The notes under the pieces were generated by a model. That model made no database searches. It was not told the DNA's origin and saw only the letters and a program-made list of their open reading frames with translations. Position numbers and translations under genes: made by a program. Below are positions 1 through 9,145 of a DNA stretch of 64,000 bases, one piece after another. Within the stretch, counting starts at the first letter, position 1. Each line of letters begins with the position of its first letter. Source of the DNA: Sphaerolaimus hirsutus (Eukaryota; Nematoda; Chromadorea; Monhysterida; Sphaerolaimidae); contig OZ038456.1 in the NCBI GenBank assembly GCA_964036195.1, forward strand, positions 16,926,001 to 16,990,000, given 5' to 3'.

Positions 1-3000
1 AAGAAATTGGCAACATCCAAACCTGTGCCCCTGAGCGGACTGGACACCGGTGACTGCAACACTGACTGCAACACTGACTCTGCCAATTTGGTAACGCCAA
101 CTGTGGAAAACTTTGATGAAAATGAGATGTTTGATGAGGGCACACTGTATGATGAGGATGAGGAATTCGGTACGTTGTCTGAAATATATACGGCCCTAAA
201 AGTATACGTATCGACAGATATTACGGTAGTGCTGTACTGCATAAGTGAACTATTTACAAATATCATTAATTTACATGTCGAAAGTCGGGAATTGTGGAAA
301 TTTACGAAATATGGAACTTTTATTCAATCATACTTAAATATAGCGCAAAACTACTCCTGTAGCATCTCTCCAACAAAAATGTGTATAATTACCAGAACTG
401 TGAATGACTTCATACAAATAATATTGCACACAATATCCTCACTTACAGAGTCCCCTGACAACAAAATCTCGTCGAATCAAATTACCAGCGCGGCTCCTGA
501 GAAGGCAAGTGGGCATGCTACCATTGATTCATGTGAAGAACCTGCTCAACCGGCACCTCCTCTCTCACAGGTTCGTAAGGGGCTCAGTGAATATAGGGGA
601 TGCAACAGAGAAGTGGCATGTAGGGGTCCCACTGATTTTACAGAGTTCTGTGACCTCTCACCAAAAAGTCAGAAAAAAATTGCGCGCTTTTTGAGTACAG
701 CGATAAAAAGGGGGAAAATTCCAGAGCAAAAACTGATGCGCGATAAATCTCTACAGAATATCTTGCTGGCACCAATGAGTGTTGTGAGGCGCCTGAAAAT
801 AATGTCGCCATTAGGTCCACAGATGGGCTATCGTAGTTCCGACGGCAGAGACATGTTTAGCGAAATTCCGGAATTGAGCACGAAACAAGTGACGCAGATG
901 GAATACTTTTTCACTGTGTATCTCACGGGGGACAGTACGAGTACTGGGCTGAAACCGGAACTGTACAGACAGGCAGAGTTGGAAAATGTCAAACTTCACA
1001 TTGACTCGACTGGGTCGATCTTCAGTGGCCAGCGGCTGCCTTGTATTGGAACAGTGTTGAAGTACAATGAAATCCGCACAGCCTACGATGCAGTAATCAT
1101 CAGAGCGGTGCTCGATAGCTCGGACCTTGAACTATCAACTGCCACAGAATATCAGGGGGTCTCACTGAGAGAGAACTTTCTTCAGCCGGTTTATACAATG
1201 ATCAAACAAATCGAAGATTCAAATGCTTTCAACCTGCAACCACACGGGAAAATTTTCCTGAGTCTGGTTGGCCCCACCTTACCAGACTACAACTACTCAA
1301 TATGGTGTGAGGAATTGTCAGCAGAAATCTTTTACTTTTTCCTGGATCTCGAACAGGCGTTGACAGACTTCCTAAAAGCCCGCAGCCCAAAAGTTCTTGT
1401 TTTGCCACTTATGGGGTTCCTAGTAGAAAATTTTGGAAAAATGGGTTTGTCTTCACCCATGAGTGCAATGAATAATATGGTCTCAAGAGATGGTCTACAT
1501 ACATCAAAATCAGGGACAAAGGTATTAGGCCATCTACTGTTGCAGACCCTAAAAAAAATGTTTGTTTCGGAGTCGTGCAGCTATGATACTATCAACCTCA
1601 ATGAAATTGTGTTACACGATCAAGTTTTGCCATTTATCATGCGCAAACGGGTTAAACACATCATGTGCGCGTATTTAACATATGATAGTATCATAGCACA
1701 TATAACGAGAACACTTCTTTCAACTCACTACCTCATTCACACAGGTCGAGAAAACACGCAAAAGAAGGGCGGAGCTTATGAAGCGCCAGAAACCCAACCA
1801 GCGCTCCATCACATCTTTTTTGGCAAAATAGGGACAGTGAATTTTGGGGATTTTATAAAGGTGAGAATTGGGAATTTTAAACATCTATCAAATAAAGATG
1901 TAATAGGTCTAAACATGACATACATTAGGTATCCTTTACATGTAATAGCGCTGCAATTTAGTGTACCTCAATTAATAATTAGATTTGACAACAGCGAGAT
2001 TCCTTTTACAAAGTGTTACCTAGGGGAGTTAGATTATATCACGATAAAACAGCCAATAATACACCACTTAAACTCAAAATTAACCACTCGTTCCTCAGGC
2101 TTAGTTGCGGGTCTATGTGCCGGCCTTGTGCGAGAAAATTGTGTTGCGATTTCTAATTCTTTAAAATGTCAGTTTCAAAATGTTGCTTATTTTATCGTTA
2201 AAAATTTTAGATGCAAACAATATGTGGGTCTTTCGGGTTCAAAATATCGCTACGGTTGCCTCTACGCATGCGTTGCATCTGACAATGATCGAATTGCTAA
2301 GAAATTCCATACATACCAAGCCGTACGTATTTATATTAGATGCTCCGCCATTCCATCTAGAAAATGCCACAAATGGAGAACAGATGTCTTTTACTTTCAC
2401 TTTTTCGGAGCTAGAACTTATCTCGTCCAGCTATACAGCTTGTCAAATATTGATAAAATTGGTGAATTGCTCAAAAATATGGGAAAAATATTAGCAAATT
2501 ATTACACGTCTTTACTTCCAGTTACACTTGGCACAATCCCAACTGACACAAATGTATATCCTTTAAACACAGACATGGTGGCGGGGCGGCGCGTCGGCCT
2601 TGTACGAGAATGGCGCGCGATGTTCTATATTACTTTATATAGTAAGTTTCTAAACAGTTATTGTACAGTACATTCTGGGTGGAAGATAAAATTGGATTTT
2701 CCACTGTATGTATGGCATTTAGATACGAAATATGCATCTAGGCATTCCGTAGGTGTGATACAATACCACAAATTGCAAAATTACACTACTTCAAGCTCCA
2801 TCAAATCGGTAAGAATTACATTTGAAAATCACAGCCAAAAATGGTGTTGTAGTGAAAACAATCCATCTACATTGTGGGGAAACTATCGCTTTAAACTTCA
2901 AGTCTACTCCGTAGTGCTAAGATGCAGCCACGTTTTCGATAAATGGATGGTAATTATGCGAACTAGGGGAAAATGCGTAAATTCTAAATGCAGAAAAAAT

Positions 3001-6000
3001 GTGAATATTTCAAAAATATACCCCCCAAATGCAGATACGGTGGTGGGTTGGCGCGTCGGCCCAGTGCGAGTAGGGCGCGCTACGTTTTATAAGTTTTTAA
3101 ACAGTAAGTTGGTATCACTTAATTTGACTCCATATTGGCAAACTAGGTGTGATAATAAACCATGTTTTTGCTGTTTTGTACCTAGAATATGTGTCATATA
3201 TTTGGAAATGGGGGTGAAAATATACGTAACACCTCCAAACTTCTGGAAAGGGCAGATATATAGATACTTAGTTAGAGTGTCGAACCTTGGGACAGAGATA
3301 AAGTTGGATTTTGCGCTGTACATACTCCATTTAGATCCTAAATATGCATCTATGCATTTAGTAGTTGTGATACTATACCACAACTTGCAAAAATACAACT
3401 TTTTGAGCGCCATTAATTCGTTAAAAAATACATTTGAAAACTGGTGTCCCAGTGGGTTGAGGGACAATCATCACTGTAAACATCAAATCAATCCCTTAGA
3501 GTTACGATTCCGCGAATTTATTGATAAATTGATGGTAATTTCGCGAATTAGGGGAAAAAGCGTAAAAACTAAATGCAGAAAAAATGTGAATATTTCAAAA
3601 CCATACCCCCCAAATTCAGATACGGTGGTGGGTTGGCGCGTCGGCCCAGTGCGAGTAGGGCGCGCTACGTTTTATATGTTTTTAAACAGTAAGTTGGTTG
3701 CACTTAATTCGATTTTAAACTGGCAAACTGGGTGTGAGAATAAACCAAGTTTTTGTAGTTCTGTACCTCGAATCTGTGTTATATACTTAGCAATAGGGGT
3801 GAAATTATACTCAACACCTCAAACTTTCTGTAGATGGCTATTTTATAAAAACGTAGTTAGAGCGTCAAACCGTAGATATATCGGGATGAAAATGTTTTCA
3901 CCTACAGTAAATAAATTTAATAAATTTGCAGATTCTGTGGTGAGTTGGCAATATGGCTCCGCAAACGTATGGCCGGCACCAACTTACACCTCATTTTCTA
4001 GTTGGTTATTTTTCATGGAAAATTTATTGACAATGCATGAGACAATACACGACACAATTTTATGTCGGAAATTTGTGGCATCACATGAAAACCTTTTAAT
4101 AAAGTTTGTTTGTATACAGACCGTACACAGCCGAGAATTGTCGTGCCGACAGTACATTCATACAATCATCTCATGCCCATATCATATTCAAAAAAAATAC
4201 TATCCTTGTGGCATATCATATCGCAACTTCTCAGACGTGATCGAGCGCATCAATCCTGTCATTATGGTCAATTTGATCAATTGCTGGGGCGATTTTTGTA
4301 TTTGCTGCACGTTAAATGGCAATATTTGGGATTCCGATTTTACAGTGGATTTGATGTCATTGTGCAGCGCTGATGTTTTTGATTTATTTGGTGAGAAACG
4401 CTGGTTGGATAGTTTTAGCCTGTTGAATATACATGATACTGACAAAGTACTGCATCTAGTCAGCAAGTATTCGATATCTCCATGTTTTTTGGAACATAGC
4501 CAAATAAATACAACTAAATATTTTAAACGGAAAAATTGTGTTTGTAGTGGCAAGTTTGGGGGAAGCGTATTTAGATCGAAAAAGTTTACCGTGGGTGTCC
4601 TCGTAACCAACACAAATTCCCTACCGCAGGTGGAATATCGGCAATTGGTGTTCGGAATTTTTAGAGACTTGATGCTGCCGCTGCTGACTACTGTGTTTGG
4701 AAATACGGGCCGCTTTGATTCTGATATCCCTCACTCTAACGTGATTTTTTCACATTCAATGCATGATGGGTACTTTCTTTTCAGCATACATAGTCATGTA
4801 CATCTTAAAAAACTGACAAGACATATTGAGAATCCATCATGTATTGACACCGTTCAAATTTATCAAAAATGTGGAAATATTCATATCAAAAATTTTACTG
4901 TTACTTCAAATAAATACGATTTTCTACGTTCCAGTCGAGATGAAACTTCATTTACTAAGTGTGATTCACTAACGGCCGTATGGTCCACAATTCTTGCTGT
5001 ATCCACACTTATCACATACATATTTTTGTACATCCCCACCAATCAGTGCAAAGTAAGCGGCCCTAACATGTCGCGTAAATACAAAATTATTGACGGTTTG
5101 AAAAAATATTTAGTCAATATAACGCATTTTAGGAATTGGTTCGGGTGGAGTGCACCATTTACATCTGTAGTACACTTTTCAAAAGTATACATACCCACAT
5201 ACGCATTGGCAATGTGCCAAACAATCGCCAGGGGTGTATATGTGTGTAACAACCAAATACCCTTGACATTCAAGCGCATTGGAGGCTTCGGGGGACAAGT
5301 TACTTATAGGCGTGGAGATCAACCGCTAAATTCTGCAAATATCCACACAGTATCACAGACCATGAGTGTACCTTCGAACAAATCTACAAAAACACGGGTG
5401 CTTCGTAAAACGAACTGTCAAAAGTCATCGACACTCATTGGATGGGTTCAGTTAATAATTATGTTGTCACTATTTACCCCTGTGGATGCTGTGGGGGGAT
5501 TTGAATCGTCACACCTGACACATGGTGTCTCAACGCTATTGGCGCTGTCAATACTTTATCAAAATGTTAGATGTCTGAAAAATCAGGCCTCATCTCTACT
5601 TGACACTGTGAAAAAAAGTGCAGCTGAAATATTGTGTTTTACTGAAACACAATATGAAAATGCATCGGACTGTGCCTATATAGGAGGATACTCGGGGATA
5701 CATAAGTATAAAACTTCTATGAAGACGGGAGGGCTGTCAATATATATCCGCAAGGGGATTAAATATACGTTAAATCGCGTAAACGACCGCGTGTCAAATA
5801 ATCTCCTCACTGTAAAAATAACAGACCACCCAGGGTTAGAAGACAGTACCTCGGAGAACACTTCAGGCCGTTTTTCACAAAATCAAAAAATGAAATGCAA
5901 AAATTTAAACATAATTGTAGTATACCTAGAAAACAACAGTAAAATAAAAAATTCAAACAGTGAGCTATATCTGAATATTGAGATATTAAAAGCCTTGGAA

Positions 6001-8868
6001 CAGATGATTGAAGCCAATAGGAGGCTAAATGAAAGTACACTAATTATTGGTGACTTTAATGGTCACATTGGGAATGACGAGTTGGGAATTGACGCAAACG
6101 ATCCATGCATAAATATGAATGGTAAACTAGTGCGCTCGTTTATGTGCACATCTGGTTTATCACCTGTAAATAGATTCATGGATGGTCTATGGACTTTTAC
6201 TAGGGTTAATGCCAAATCTGTGCTCGATCTTTGCTTTATCGACGGATCACTTAGTATGAGTAAGGGCGTAATTGACGAATGTGATGTATACAGTAGTATT
6301 CAATCTGATCACAATGCGATGTATATGTCATTTAGCTATGCGGTGAGGCTAAACCTTCCCAGTAAGAAGATACTGCGCCCAAAAAAGGTGGATGACGAGA
6401 TCAACTTTCAAAAAGAGCTAGCAAAAAGTCAGCCCAGTAACTACCCGGAAGTAGTTAACGCTATTAAAGAGGCTGCAGTTGTGCCGATGAATGATGAAGT
6501 CATGAGAATAGTCCCGTCTCAAATCAAGAAACAATGTCGCAAAATAGCCAAGTTAAGAAGGAAACTAAAAGCAAATGAAAATACACAAGAAGAGTGTACA
6601 TATGATACGCTGAACAGCGACTTGAAGATGGAGCGAAAGAAACTACGCACTATAAAGAGTGCTTTGGACCGAGAAGAAAAACAAAGACAAATCGAACGTC
6701 TAGCAAAAGAGGGCGGAAACTATCAGATGCAAGAGATCTTCAAAAAGGTAAATAAAATACGTGCTGGTGATAGAGACATTGTACACACTATCTACAATGA
6801 CACTGGTGAGCCAGCTGCAACTGCTGATGCAATGAACATAGAACTGGAAAAGGCATGGCGGGTTGTTACTACCCCAAATCCAGGGTGTGCTGTGGAGGAG
6901 ATAGGGGAAGTAACCAAAATTGAAGCACCTGCCAGAGAAACACAGAATCTATCGGAACCGATTACTCTTATAGAAATTGAGAAAGCTATTATCAACTTGA
7001 AAAACAATAAGTCAGCAGGGACGACAGGAATCTTCCATGAACATCTCAAATTATTAGAAGAGAACTATCAAACAACACTCTGCACTATATATAACAAATG
7101 GCTTGAGGGTGATCCTATACCAGAGGAAGCAGCGCTATGCAAGATGATACTATTACACAAAAAGGGTGATAAGGGTAACCTGAAAAACTACCGCACACTG
7201 GGGCTTTCATGTAATATAAAAAAGGTATACATGTCTGTACTCAATCGGAGATTAATAACATGGCTCGAACGTACAAATGCCTTGACGGAGATGCAGGGGG
7301 GCTTCCGCCCTGGTAGACGTACACTTGATAATGTACAGATACTGAAGACATGTTTTAACTATGCACAGTTGAATGGTAATCCGTTCATTACATGCTTCAT
7401 CGATGCTGTAAAAGCCTTTGATCGGGTTGACAGAGACAAATTATGGAAGAAAATGAATATGATGGGAATACCTGGAGTGCTTGTCACGGCAATAGCAAAT
7501 GTCTACACAAAGACAAAGGCGATAATGACATATGGGGGTTATGAAAGCGATATACTTGCATACCCAATCGGCGTGGCCCAGGGCTGCGCTTTGAGTCCGA
7601 CACTATATGCAATATATATACATGATTTGGCAACAAAGCTACTAGAGACAAAAATGGGAGCTAAATGTGGCTTGCGACAAGAGAAAATTCCAGCGTTGTT
7701 CTTCGCTGATGATATCGTGATAATGGCGTCAAAGGATAGCGAACTAGAACATCTTATGAGCGTGTTCAGCTCATGGGCTTGGAAATGGAGTGTCAGCATA
7801 AACACCTCAAAAAGTGAGGTTTTGCGCTGGGGCAATAGCAAAATTGCAAAACGAAAATGGTATATAGATATTGGGGGTGAACAAAACAGAACTAGGGAAA
7901 TAATCAAAGAAACGGATCAAATACGATATCTGGGTGTGTTAATTAACACCGGTGCAGACCCGTTCAAAGCACACAAAAACAATGTCTTGACGAAAATGAA
8001 AAGGTTAAGTACATTGTCTCTAAGTGCCGCAAAAGGTACTATCACACCGATACACACAGCCAATATTACCTGGAAAGCCTATGTGGAACCAGGTTCTATG
8101 TATGGTGTGGAAATCACAGGTCTAGATAAGAATCAACTAGTAGAAATGGATAAAATATATATACAAACAATGAAAAAGGCAGCTAGATTACCAATCAGTT
8201 GCAGCAGCAGCTCTTTGTTATATGACATAAATGGCATACTACCATCGGATAAATATAACCAACTAGTACTCACAAATGATAACTACATGCAAAGGGCGTG
8301 TAGCACAAGATGGCTGGTGAGAGCTCATGAAACAGATAAGCTACTCTCTGGCAATCAACGTTTAAAGGTAGACAATACTAACAAAACGTTAGTCAACCAC
8401 TGTATACAGTCTTCACAGATAAACACAGTCATACAAAATCTTAGAGTATCAGATATAAAACAATATATACAAAGAAAAAGGATGATACATGTACGAGATA
8501 TAGTCCAAAAAGAAACAGCGGTTGCTCACAGAGGTGGAACGCTGGATCAGGTAGAAATAAAAAACATTTACTATAACGAGCTGAATTGGCTAGCTGCCAG
8601 ATATAATGCACTCAGAACGAGGAATGGGGCTATGAGGAAAATATGCAAGTTCTGCTCCAGGGATAATGTTAAAATTGTGGCAAATCTGCACCATATTTTA
8701 TTTATGTGCAAAGCTAACATAAAAGAGCGTGATAAATTACAGAAAATACGATGTACTATACCCTGTGACTGGAGGGTAAATCCCCTAGGAGCCAAACTAT
8801 GTCATGGCCATAGACAGGGGGTAGATAACATGATAAGTAGGTGCATGGTACAAATAACAGATCGGTGA
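1..8868 (+). CDS. Giant retrotransposon polyprotein: SGNH esterase - repeats - APE - RT - CCHC
   Basis: The frame is open from base 1 (no in-frame ATG until 127), so the N terminus is missing. Numbering from the TTG at 7 gives 2953 residues, over twice a usual LINE ORF2. An acidic stretch lies at 33-55. An SGNH/GDSL-like region spans about 300-520, with GDS at 308-310 (TGDSTSTG), a degenerate middle block and RDGLH at 494-498. Residues about 697-1300 are Cys-rich tandem repeats, followed by hydrophobic segments near 1657-1677 and 1812-1828. The APE endonuclease runs from about 1848 to 2115 (YQNVR, FTETQ, IIGDFNGH, SDHN). Reverse transcriptase spans about 2318-2610 with GFRPGR, AFDRVD, QGCALSP and FADD at 2566-2569. 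A CX2C-X11-HH-X4-C knuckle sits at 2880-2901. The enzymatic half supports target-primed reverse transcription. The role of residues 520-1840 is unknown. Confidence 0.9.
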   Translation, partial: KKLATSKPVPLSGLDTGDCNTDCNTDSANLVTPTVENFDENEMFDEGTLYDEDEEFGTLSEIYTALKVYVSTDITVVLYCISELFTNIINLHVESRELWKFTKYGTFIQSYLNIAQNYSCSISPTKMCIITRTVNDFIQIILHTISSLTESPDNKISSNQITSAAPEKASGHATIDSCEEPAQPAPPLSQVRKGLSEYRGCNREVACRGPTDFTEFCDLSPKSQKKIARFLSTAIKRGKIPEQKLMRDKSLQNILLAPMSVVRRLKIMSPLGPQMGYRSSDGRDMFSEIPELSTKQVTQMEYFFTVYLTGDSTSTGLKPELYRQAELENVKLHIDSTGSIFSGQRLPCIGTVLKYNEIRTAYDAVIIRAVLDSSDLELSTATEYQGVSLRENFLQPVYTMIKQIEDSNAFNLQPHGKIFLSLVGPTLPDYNYSIWCEELSAEIFYFFLDLEQALTDFLKARSPKVLVLPLMGFLVENFGKMGLSSPMSAMNNMVSRDGLHTSKSGTKVLGHLLLQTLKKMFVSESCSYDTINLNEIVLHDQVLPFIMRKRVKHIMCAYLTYDSIIAHITRTLLSTHYLIHTGRENTQKKGGAYEAPETQPALHHIFFGKIGTVNFGDFIKVRIGNFKHLSNKDVIGLNMTYIRYPLHVIALQFSVPQLIIRFDNSEIPFTKCYLGELDYITIKQPIIHHLNSKLTTRSSGLVAGLCAGLVRENCVAISNSLKCQFQNVAYFIVKNFRCKQYVGLSGSKYRYGCLYACVASDNDRIAKKFHTYQAVRIYIRCSAIPSRKCHKWRTDVFYFHFFGARTYLVQLYSLSNIDKIGELLKNMGKILANYYTSLLPVTLGTIPTDTNVYPLNTDMVAGRRVGLVREWRAMFYITLYSKFLNSYCTVHSGWKIKLDFPLYVWHLDTKYASRHSVGVIQYHKLQNYTTSSSIKSVRITFENHSQKWCCSENNPSTLWGNYRFKLQVYSVVLRCSHVFDKWMVIMRTRGKCVNSKCRKNVNISKIYPPNADTVVGWRVGPVRVGRATFYKFLNSKLVSLNLTPYWQTRCDNKPCFCCFVPRICVIYLEMGVKIYVTPPNFWKGQIYRYLVRVSNLGTEIKLDFALYILHLDPKYASMHLVVVILYHNLQKYNFLSAINSLKNTFENWCPSGLRDNHHCKHQINPLELRFREFIDKLMVISRIRGKSVKTKCRKNVNISKPYPPNSDTVVGWRVGPVRVGRATFYMFLNSKLVALNSILNWQTGCENKPSFCSSVPRICVIYLAIGVKLYSTPQTFCRWLFYKNVVRASNRRYIGMKMFSPTVNKFNKFADSVVSWQYGSANVWPAPTYTSFSSWLFFMENLLTMHETIHDTILCRKFVASHENLLIKFVCIQTVHSRELSCRQYIHTIISCPYHIQKKYYPCGISYRNFSDVIERINPVIMVNLINCWGDFCICCTLNGNIWDSDFTVDLMSLCSADVFDLFGEKRWLDSFSLLNIHDTDKVLHLVSKYSISPCFLEHSQINTTKYFKRKNCVCSGKFGGSVFRSKKFTVGVLVTNTNSLPQVEYRQLVFGIFRDLMLPLLTTVFGNTGRFDSDIPHSNVIFSHSMHDGYFLFSIHSHVHLKKLTRHIENPSCIDTVQIYQKCGNIHIKNFTVTSNKYDFLRSSRDETSFTKCDSLTAVWSTILAVSTLITYIFLYIPTNQCKVSGPNMSRKYKIIDGLKKYLVNITHFRNWFGWSAPFTSVVHFSKVYIPTYALAMCQTIARGVYVCNNQIPLTFKRIGGFGGQVTYRRGDQPLNSANIHTVSQTMSVPSNKSTKTRVLRKTNCQKSSTLIGWVQLIIMLSLFTPVDAVGGFESSHLTHGVSTLLALSILYQNVRCLKNQASSLLDTVKKSAAEILCFTETQYENASDCAYIGGYSGIHKYKTSMKTGGLSIYIRKGIKYTLNRVNDRVSNNLLTVKITDHPGLEDSTSENTSGRFSQNQKMKCKNLNIIVVYLENNSKIKNSNSELYLNIEILKALEQMIEANRRLNESTLIIGDFNGHIGNDELGIDANDPCINMNGKLVRSFMCTSGLSPVNRFMDGLWTFTRVNAKSVLDLCFIDGSLSMSKGVIDECDVYSSIQSDHNAMYMSFSYAVRLNLPSKKILRPKKVDDEINFQKELAKSQPSNYPEVVNAIKEAAVVPMNDEVMRIVPSQIKKQCRKIAKLRRKLKANENTQEECTYDTLNSDLKMERKKLRTIKSALDREEKQRQIERLAKEGGNYQMQEIFKKVNKIRAGDRDIVHTIYNDTGEPAATADAMNIELEKAWRVVTTPNPGCAVEEIGEVTKIEAPARETQNLSEPITLIEIEKAIINLKNNKSAGTTGIFHEHLKLLEENYQTTLCTIYNKWLEGDPIPEEAALCKMILLHKKGDKGNLKNYRTLGLSCNIKKVYMSVLNRRLITWLERTNALTEMQGGFRPGRRTLDNVQILKTCFNYAQLNGNPFITCFIDAVKAFDRVDRDKLWKKMNMMGIPGVLVTAIANVYTKTKAIMTYGGYESDILAYPIGVAQGCALSPTLYAIYIHDLATKLLETKMGAKCGLRQEKIPALFFADDIVIMASKDSELEHLMSVFSSWAWKWSVSINTSKSEVLRWGNSKIAKRKWYIDIGGEQNRTREIIKETDQIRYLGVLINTGADPFKAHKNNVLTKMKRLSTLSLSAAKGTITPIHTANITWKAYVEPGSMYGVEITGLDKNQLVEMDKIYIQTMKKAARLPISCSSSSLLYDINGILPSDKYNQLVLTNDNYMQRACSTRWLVRAHETDKLLSGNQRLKVDNTNKTLVNHCIQSSQINTVIQNLRVSDIKQYIQRKRMIHVRDIVQKETAVAHRGGTLDQVEIKNIYYNELNWLAARYNALRTRNGAMRKICKFCSRDNVKIVANLHHILFMCKANIKERDKLQKIRCTIPCDWRVNPLGAKLCHGHRQGVDNMISRCMVQITDR
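2095..3900 (+). repeat. In-frame tandem repeats inside the retrotransposon ORF
   Basis: Four diverged direct units are anchored by the same CGGCC motif at 2121, 2595, 3057 and 3642. The steps are 474, 462 and 585 bp, all multiples of three, so the repeats stay in frame (158, 154 and 195 codons). The best conserved block reads DTVVGWRVGPVRVGRATFY in units 3 and 4 and TDMVAGRRVGLVREWRAMFY in unit 2. Units 2-4 also share a KCRKNVNISK block just before the anchor. Unit 1 is the most diverged and unit 4 is partial. Confidence 0.8.
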
Positions 8869-9145
8869 TTAGTTCAGATCACCAAATACAAAAAACACTT
8901 AATGCTAATGTGACAATAAGTGTCCGGGTGTGGCTGAGGCTAATCAGCTAGCCCTGGCACAGGTAGGAGTGAGAGGGGCGGAACCCAGCAATGGGTATGG
9001 CCCCATATCTCCCATACACAAATAATAATAATAAAAATGTATTTAAAACAGATTTATCAGCTTTGGAAACTTTGGTTGTCAACTAGTGTGTGAAGGCCCA
9101 AATGCCTTAACCTAAACAGCACCCCCTGGGAACTCAACCAATAAA
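8869..9145. other. Retrotransposon 3' UTR/tail and junction to the next gene
   Basis: Holds the LINE 3' UTR and AAT tail to about 9036, then about 100 bp of non-coding sequence that includes a lone CAACTAGTGTGTG terminus near 9079-9091, matching the ends of short palindromic elements elsewhere in the window. It adjoins the stop codon of the minus-strand gene. Confidence 0.5.

Larger units (their letters stand above)
1..9036 (+). mobile_element. Non-LTR (LINE-type) retrotransposon, 5' end outside window
   Basis: A single uninterrupted reading frame fills 1-8868. It is followed by about 170 bp of 3' untranslated sequence and a short (AAT)n run at about 9019-9036, the kind of simple-repeat tail left by target-primed reverse transcription. 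The order APE endonuclease, reverse transcriptase, C-terminal CCHC knuckle identifies an APE-type LINE; the TAA-type tail recalls the I group, but I cannot place the clade. The intact frame suggests a recent insertion. The 5' junction is not in the window, so neither full length nor a target-site duplication can be judged. A small GGCTA/TAGCC hairpin lies in the 3' UTR at 8939-8954. Confidence 0.9.

Noticed and set aside
3087..8795. Minus-strand frames of 60-137 codons within the retrotransposon
   Set aside because: Shadows of the plus-strand ORF without domains.
8920..9010. tRNA-like or SINE-like fold in the LINE 3' UTR
   Set aside because: Only one short hairpin; no A/B box pair or cloverleaf could be drawn.
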